Origin: Xestospongia bergquistia
Lineage: Eukaryota > Porifera > Demospongiae > Haplosclerida > Petrosiidae
NCBI GenBank assembly: GCA_963965975.1
Contig: OZ014421.1
Coordinates: 3,461,001 to 3,525,000, forward strand
Direction of reading: 5' to 3'
Length of the DNA: 64,000 nt
Shown here: piece by piece, positions 57,186 to 64,000 of the stretch
Layout: each line of letters starts with the position of its first letter
Position numbering within the stretch: the stretch's first letter is position 1
Program-made: the position numbers and the translations under genes
The notes under the pieces: generated by a model
Databases searched by the model: none
Told to the model about the DNA's origin: nothing
Seen by the model: the letters and a program-made list of their open reading frames with translations, nothing else

Positions 57186-59718
57186 TTATAGCATCTGAGA
57201 TCTTTGTGGACGAGGTAGAGATGGTAAAGGACATGTGGCATCTTTTGATTCCTCATCAGGACAGAAGTGTCGGAGTTGGTCATACAGATACCATTGTCTT
57301 TCTCTGTCAAGACCTCTAGGAATTATGATATCCGGTAGTTCATTTGGATTTGGTTGCCAGTTGTGGTCTTTACGGATACTTAGCTCTTTCTTCTCTGTGT
57401 CCGACCATGTACTAACGGATAGGGTACCTGTTGAATGATTTTCTTTGATAGTTTGTTTTTGTAAAATGACATACCATTACTGAATCTGAAGTTGTGATAT
57501 GACTTGATCTGTTGAACTTTATTAAATTTAGGTATTAAAAACTTCTGCCAGTCGAATGTGTGGACGATTGTTGTTCCATCTTGCATTCCCACTAACTGAT
57601 GGTAATTAAGTTCTGATGACTGTTCCACCACTTCAGCAATATCAGCAAGCTTGCCCACTACAGTTCTACGGTACCTCTGTTTCAGCATTCCAAAACACCA
57701 GTCAGGGGCAAACTTGGTATGTCCAACTGGGAGAAATGACAATGTTACAGTCTCATTCAGGCCAACCAGAACTCTCCACATCAGGTACTATAATGTTAAT
57801 ACTAACAATAATAATTATATATCATCATAAGTTACTTGTTCTGAAATTACTGATTGTTGGGTTTACCTGTATGACAACATTGTTCTTATTCTGGCCGACG
57901 CAATTGTCAGCATGAAGATGAAGATGCTGCTCTCCTAGACTATGGTGTTGAAGGTAGTGGTGGAGGAGACTGACTACCACATTGGAACCTTTGCCTGTGA
58001 TAGGTAAGTATCAATAGTTTATAGTATACATAATGCTTACCTGCAACAGATGCCTCATCAATGAGGTAGTTTACCTGGCGAGGAATGGACTCACAGTGTA
58101 TACCAAATATGGCACACTTCCGTGGCGTTTTAAAGTACATTGGCCCAGGTTGCCATGGATCACTCGGATAATGTACCTACATAAGGTTCAGTCAACAAAA
58201 AACTGTCATCGTTGTATCTAACCTGTTGGGCAAAGTCAAAGCTGTGATGAGCTATAATGGGGCCACTGAGAGGTAGAGGAGATGAACCAACTTCAGGAGG
58301 ATTAAAGATGTCATTCTCAGTATACTTCTTGTGAACAATGTCATAACTCTCCTTACAGACTTTACGATAATATTCTCGTTCTGTTTTAGCTCGTCGAAGA
58401 TGTTCCAATGCATTCTCATACCGCTGCAATGGTAGTAACATTCATGTAAATACATGTAGTGAATACCTTTTGCTTCTCCTCATCTGAACACATGAAGGAA
58501 GATGAGATGTATTTACTATTTTCATGGCATACCTGACACAGATCTGAAAGAGGTTTTGAGATAACAATATGTGGGAGTATTTTAGCCCATGTTTCGCAAA
58601 ACAAGGAATACTTCGCGGCTGGAAGAGTTTGATCTTCTAACCAAAGTGAGTCCTTGTACATCATCCACACATGCTTCTTTGTTGTCGAACATGGCAAAAC
58701 TAGAACATCATCCCTTTTGAAAGCAGGTATCCTTCCAGGAAGTGACACTCCATGTTTTTCTGTATAATTGACTATAAACGAGATGATTCTTTTGGTGTCA
58801 TTAAGTGTAAAAGCATTATGTGGTTTTCTACCAGTCAAGCCATGTTGTCTTGGCACAACCCCAAATTCTTTGACATGCTTCTTCAGGTTCTTGTACCGCT
58901 TAATGCCAATTGTGTGCAGAAATATGAACGTATTTAAACAGACAGGAAGACCTTTATGCCGCAATTGGGAAAACGCATGTTGACGCTCAGCCAACTTATG
59001 GCGATGGTGTGTACTATGTCGGGTGAGGTCAGACGTGTTGGTGAGACATGATATCTGGCCGATAATGAGCATATCCAATTCTCCCTTGGACATCTCAAAG
59101 CAGTAGCTCCTGTACTCCTGATAGTGGCTCTCGGAGAACATGCGACAGCATGGACCACTTCCACCCTGGAGACACGTACATCCATTTTGAGCATACTCCT
59201 TCACTTTCCTTTCTTCTTCAATGTCATCCATCTGATAGTCAACTGAGACTGGTGAAGCATCAAGAGTGACAAGAGCAGTCTCTTTATCATTTGTGATCAC
59301 ATCTCTCTCTGTGGAATCATTTTAATCTTACTGACAGTACTCTATTGACTTACCATCATCAATATCATCTTCATCTGTCTCCTGATCAGCAAGTAAGTCA
59401 TCTACTTAATACAAGAAGTAATATAAAGTCTGATAAATTCAAACCTATAACTATCTCTGTTTCCATTGCAGGTACAGTCTCTGGTGTGTCTTGTTCATCT
59501 TCACTGTCACTGTAATCGTCATTATCACCTAAGTATAATAATTATTCATTTGCTGTCTATTATAATAAAATTCATAGTTGGAAATAATAATATTACCTAC
59601 CTGTCTCTCCAAAATATTCCTCCAAGAAGTCATCCAGTCCCACAGAAGCTTCTCCACTCCAGTAATACTCTCCCCTCAGTCTGTTTAGTCTCTTTGCAAC
59701 TTCACTTTTTCTCGACAT
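57186..59718 (-). CDS. Spliced transposase-like gene of the 3.55-kb element
   Basis: Eight exons, phases checked by eye: 59601-59718, 59445-59528, 59354-59401, 58467-59308, 58223-58423, 58041-58176, 57867-57994 and 57186-57787. Predicted product about 720 residues. The start ATG is followed by SRKSEVAKRLNRLRGEYYW, then an acidic region, a Cys-rich block (CTCLQGGSGPCCRMF), RHGLTGRKPHN-like basic region, LPGRIPAF, and PLSDLCQVCHENS. Next come HHSFDFAQQ joined to VHYPSDPWQPGPMYF, CESIPRQVNYLIDEA, LHADNCVGQNKNN, and GHTKFAPDWCFG. The D in FDFAQQ and HADNC and an acid in the last motif could form an RNase H-like triad (inference). This is a widespread uncharacterised metazoan family; I know no accepted name. 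In the last exon the frame must shift by one base near 57420-57460 to reach the long conserved tail (PDIIIPRG, QWYLYDQLRHFCPDEE). Otherwise it is intact. Confidence 0.8.
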
Positions 59719-60011
59719 TTTGTATTCGAACGCTTGTTGCTATAGTAACACCGCTATTCACGCCATTGTCAATCATTGCGTCATGTTGCGTAATTGGTCC
59801 GTATACAGGTTGTTAGAGATCAAAAAAGCAATAAAGCAAGCAAACGAAGGTTGCTAGGACTGTAAAAGCTTCGTTCATGAAGGTATACAAGGTTTTGAGG
59901 TACTACAAACCATAATCGCGTTTTGCGTGGGTGGAGCGATATTTCACTAAAATCGCATTTTCTCAATAATTGAATTTGCGCGACTAGGTCCCTTTCTGCG
60001 TGGACGGTCAC

Positions 60012-63000
60012 AATTGTTAATAGCTGTTTATTTAGTTAGTGCCATAAAGTCCTTTAAACTGAGCAGTTTACTTTATAAATTTCTCTGAATAGTCTAAACC
60101 TTCTAAAGTCTTTAACTTAAAGACTTTGGAGCGTTAATGCAAAGTATCTTACTAAACTGTTAATAGCTGTTTATTTAGTTAGTGCCATAAAGTGCTTTAG
60201 ACTCAGTAGTTTACTTTATAAACTTCTCTCAATAGTCTAAACCTTCCAAAGTGTTTAACTTAAAGACTTTGGAGTGTTAATGCAAACTAACTTACTAAAC
60301 TGTTAATAGCTGTTTCTTTAGTTAGTGCCATAAAGTTCTTTAGACTGAGCAGTTTACTTTATAAACTTCTCTCAATAGCCTAAACCTTCTAAAGTCTTTA
60401 ACATAAAGAGTTTGGAGCGTTAATGCAAACTAACTTACTAAACTGTTAGTAGCTGCTTATTTAGTTAGTGCCGTAAAGTCCTTTAGAATGAGTAGTTTAC
60501 TTTATAAACTTCTCTCAATAGTCTAAACCATCTAAAGTCTTTACCTTAAAGACTTTAGAGCGTTAATGCAAACTATCTTACTTAACTGTTAATAGCTGTT
60601 TATTTAGTTAGTGCCATAAAGTCCTTTACACTGAGCAGTTTACTTTATAAACTTCTCTCAATAGTCTAAACCTACTAAAGTCTTCAAATTAAAGACTTTA
60701 CAGCATTAATGCAAACTAACTTACTAAACTGTTAATAGCTGTTTACTTAGTTAGTGCCATAAAGTCCTTTAGACTGAGCAGTTTACTGTATAAAATTCTC
60801 TCAATTGTCTAAACCTTCTAAAGTCTTTAACTTAAAGACTTTAGAGCGTTAATGCAAACTAACTTACTAAACTGTTTATAGCTGTTTATTTAGTTAGTGC
60901 CATAAAGTCCTTTAGACTGAGCAGTTTACTTTATAAACGTCTCACAATAGTCTAAACCTTCTAAAGTCTTTAACTTAAAGACTTTAAAGCGTTAATGCAA
61001 ACTGACTTACTAAACTGTTAATAGCTGTCTATTTAGTTAGTGCCATAAAGTCCTTTAGACTTAGTAGTTTACTTTATAAACTTCTCTCAATAGTCTAAAC
61101 CTTCTAAAGTCTTTAATTGCAAGACTTTAGAACGTTAATGCAAACTAACTTATTAAACTGTTAATAGCTGTTTATTTAGTTAGTGCCATAAAGTCCTTTA
61201 GACTGAGCAGTTTACTTTATAAACTTCTCTCAATAGTCTAAACCTTCTAAAGTCTTTAATTTAGAATGTTAATGCAAAGTAACTTATTTAACTGTTAATA
61301 GCTGTTTATTTAGTTAGTGCCATAAAGTCCTTTAGACTGAGCAGTTTACTTTATAAACTTCTCTCAATAGTCTAAACATTCTAAAGTCTTTACCTTAAAG
61401 ACTTTATAGCGTTAATGCAAACTAACTTACTAAACTGTTAATAGCTGTTTATTTAGTTAGTGCCATAAAGTCCTTTAGACAGAACAGTTTACTTTCTAAA
61501 CTTCTCTCAATAGTCTAAACCTACAAAAGTCTTCAAATTAAAGACTTTACAGCGATAATGCAAACTAACTTACTAAACTGATAAATGCTGTTTATTTAGT
61601 TAGTGCCATAAAGTCCTTTACACTGAGCAGTTTACTTTATAAACTTCTCTCAATAGTCTAAACCTTCTAAAGTCTTTAACTTAAAGACTTTAGAGCGTTA
61701 ATGCAAACTAACTTACTAAACTGTTAATAGCTGTTTATTTAATTAGTGCCATAAAGTCCTTTAGACTGAGTAGTTTACTTTATAAACTTCTCTCAATAGT
61801 CTAAACCTTCTAAAGTCTTTAACTTAAAGACTTTGGAGCGTTAATGTAATCTAACTTATTAAACTGTTAATAGCTGTTTATTTAGTTAGTGCCATAAAGT
61901 CCTTTAGACTGAGCAGTTTACTTTATAAACATCTCTCAATAGTCTAAACCTTCTAAAGTCTTTAACTTAAAGACTTTAGAGCGTTAATGCAAACTAACTT
62001 ACTAAACTGTTACTAGCTGTTTATTTAGTTAGTATCACAAAGTCCTTTAGACTGAGCAGTTTACTTTATAAACTTCTCTCAATAGTCTAAACCTTCTAAA
62101 GTCTTTAACTTAAAGACTTTAGAGCGTTAATGCAAACTAACTTACTAAACTGTTAATAGCTCTTTATTTAGTTAGTGCCATAAAGTCCTTTAGACTGAGC
62201 AGTTTACTTTATAAACTTCTCTCAATCGTCTAAACCTTTTAAAGTCTTTAACTTAAAGACTTTAGAGCGTTAATGGAAACTAACTTATTAAACTGTTAAT
62301 AGCTGTTTATTTAGTTACTGCCATAAATTCCATTAGTCTTAGTAGTTTACTTTATAAACTTCTCTCAATAGTCTAAACCATCTAAAGCCTTTAACTTAAA
62401 GACTTTGGAGCGTTAATGCAAACTAACTTACTAAACTGTTAATAGCTGTTTATTTAGTTTGTGCCATAAAGTCCTTTAGACTGAGCAGTTTACTTTATAA
62501 ACTTCTCTCAATAGTCTAAACATTCTAAAGTCTTTAACTTAAAGACTTTAAAGTGTTAATGCAAACTATCTTACTAAACTGGTAATAGCTGTTTATTTAG
62601 TTAATGCCACAAAGTCCTTTAGACTGAGTAGTTTACTTTATAAACTTCTGTCAATAGTCTAAACCTTCTAAAGTCTTTAACTTAAAGACTTTAGAGGGTT
62701 AATGCAAACTAACTTACTAAACTGTTAATAACTGTTTATTTAGTTAGTGCCATAAAGTCCTTTAGACTGAGTAGTTTACTTTATGAGCTTCTCTCAATAG
62801 TCTAAACCTTCTAAAGTCTTTAACTTAATGACTTTAGAGCGTTAATGCAAACTAACTTACTAAACTGTTAATAGCTGTTTATTTAGTTGGTGCCGTAAAG
62901 TCCTTTAGACTGAGCAGTTTACTTTATAAACTTCTCTCAATAGTCTAAACCTTCTAAAGTCTTTAACTTAAAGACTTTAGAGCGTTAAAACAAACGAACT

Positions 63001-64000
63001 TACTAAACTGTTTATAGCTGTTTATTTAGTTAGTGCCACAGAGTCCTTTAGACTGAGCAGTTTACTTCATAAAAATCTCTCAATAGTGTAAACCTTCTAA
63101 AGTCTTTAACTGAAAGACTTTAGAGCGTTAATGCAAACTAACTTACTAAACTGTTAATATCTGTTCATTTAGTTAGTGCCATAAAGTCCTTTAGACTGAG
63201 TAGTTTACTTTATAAACTTCTCTCAATAGTCTAAACCTTCTGAAGTCTTTAACATAAAGACTTTAGAGCGTTAATGCAAACTAACTTACTAAACTGTTAA
63301 TAGCTGTTTATTTAGTTAGTGCCATAAAGTCCTTTAGACTGAGCAGTTTACTTTATAAACTTCTGTCAATAGTCTAAACCTTCTAAAGTCTTTAACTTAA
63401 AGACTTTGGAGCGTTAATGCAAACTAACTTACTAAACTGTTAATAGCTGTTTATTTAGTTAGTACCATAAAGTCCTTTAGACTGAACAGTTTACTTTATA
63501 AACTTCTCTCAATAGTCTAAATCTTCTAAAGTCTTTAACTTAAAGACTTTAGAGCGTTAATGCAAACTAACTTACTAAACTGTTAATAGCTGTTTATTTA
63601 GTTAGTGCCATAAAGTCCGTTAGACTGAGCAGTTTACTTTATAAACGTCTCTCAATAGTCTAGACCTTCTAAAGTCATTAACTTAAAGACTTTAAAGTGT
63701 TAATGCAAACTTACTAAACTGTTAATAGCTGTTTATTTAGTTAGTGCCATAAAGTCCTTTAGACTTAGTAGTTTACTTTATCAACTTGTCTCAATAGTCT
63801 AAACCTTCTAAAGTCTTTAACTTAAAGACTTTGTAGCGTTAATGTAATCTAACTTATTAAACTGTTAATAGCTGTTTATTTAGTTAGTGCCATAAAGTCC
63901 TTTAGCCTGAGCAGTTTACTTTATAAACTTCTCTCAATAGTCTAAACCTTCTAAAGTCTTTAACTTAAAGACTTTAGAGCGTTAATGCAAACTAACTTAC
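60012..64000 (+). repeat. Tandem satellite, right part, runs off the window
   Basis: About 28 monomers in the same orientation as 48335-56460. The succession of variants repeats that of 50270-56300. Examples are aaaccttccaaagt (50404 and 60240), gttagtagctgcttattta (50607 and 60447), taattgcaagactttagaac (52278 and 61117), and tatgagcttctctc (54669 and 62782). Roughly seven monomers (about 50700-51690) have no counterpart. Confidence 0.97.

Larger units (their letters stand above)
56461..60011 (-). mobile_element. 3.55-kb DNA transposon with 29-bp TIRs
   Basis: Complete TIR element in the middle of a satellite monomer. The left TIR (56461-56489) starts gtgactgcccacgcaaaaag; the right TIR (59983-60011), read inward from the right end, starts gtgaccgtccacgcagaaag. 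They match at 26 of 29 positions. The flanks are ...taaatt on the left and aattgttaat on the right. The unbroken monomer reads aaactgttaatag, so the site can be read as a 4-bp AATT target duplication (2 bp also fits because AATT is a palindrome). It encodes one spliced gene on the minus strand (57186-59718). An imperfect inverted repeat of about 45-50 bp lies near the left end (56968-57110). Confidence 0.93.

Noticed and set aside
57080..57438. Plus-strand frames over the transposon's last exon
   Set aside because: They are shadows of the minus-strand transposase-like exon, which has the conserved motifs.
58752..59194. Other-strand and other-frame ORFs inside exon 4 of the transposon gene
   Set aside because: Overlap the long conserved frame (58467-59308) and show no family resemblance.

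Overview
The window looks like intron-rich, AT-rich metazoan nuclear DNA. It is most likely from a marine invertebrate: a sponge fits the very short introns and the transposon families, and a cnidarian is the main alternative. No prokaryotic operons, rRNA, tRNA or CRISPR features were seen. The window is dominated by repeats and decayed mobile elements, and no intact host housekeeping gene is obvious.

Layout. (1) 1-2632, 47373-56460 and 60012-64000 are one tandem satellite with a monomer of about 143 bp. A diverged block at 44905-47372 lies in the opposite orientation. The satellite is interrupted by a 793-bp TIR element (47542-48334) and by a 3.55-kb DNA transposon (56461-60011) with 29-bp TIRs and a spliced, nearly complete transposase-like gene. 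(2) 2990-6640 holds a rearranged element with HECT-type (G2E3-like) fragments and two copies of an integrase-core gene, partly in inverted repeat. (3) 7495-8545 is the 3' part of a reverse-transcriptase element. (4) 9380-12675 is an intron-dense gene on the minus strand that joins a USP-like deubiquitinase part to a Ulp1-like protease part. (5) 14815-32600 is a long array of exon-like repeat modules. A piggyBac pseudogene (30305-32251) and copies of a 9-bp-TSD TIR element carrying RecQ-helicase fragments are inserted in it. (6) 32811-36950 is a second exon-like array: 59-nt 'microexons' with strong splice signals and about 80-nt 'introns', bounded by inverted repeats. Two more copies of the RecQ-fragment element are inserted in it. 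(7) 37300-38800 holds two 3' ends of an LTR retroelement, 40031-40786 a permuted-papain (NlpC/P60-like) gene with interrupted frame, and 42504-44423 a second piggyBac pseudogene.

Most coding remnants carry single-base frameshifts or stops. This fits decayed mobile elements, although uncorrected sequencing error would look the same. Exon boundaries were read by eye from GT/AG signals and continuity of protein similarity, and family names come from motifs recognised from memory. No database search was run. The items most worth follow-up are the two exon-like arrays, the three-hairpin satellite monomer, the TIR transposon in the satellite, and the USP plus Ulp1 gene with an apparently missing Ulp1 cysteine.
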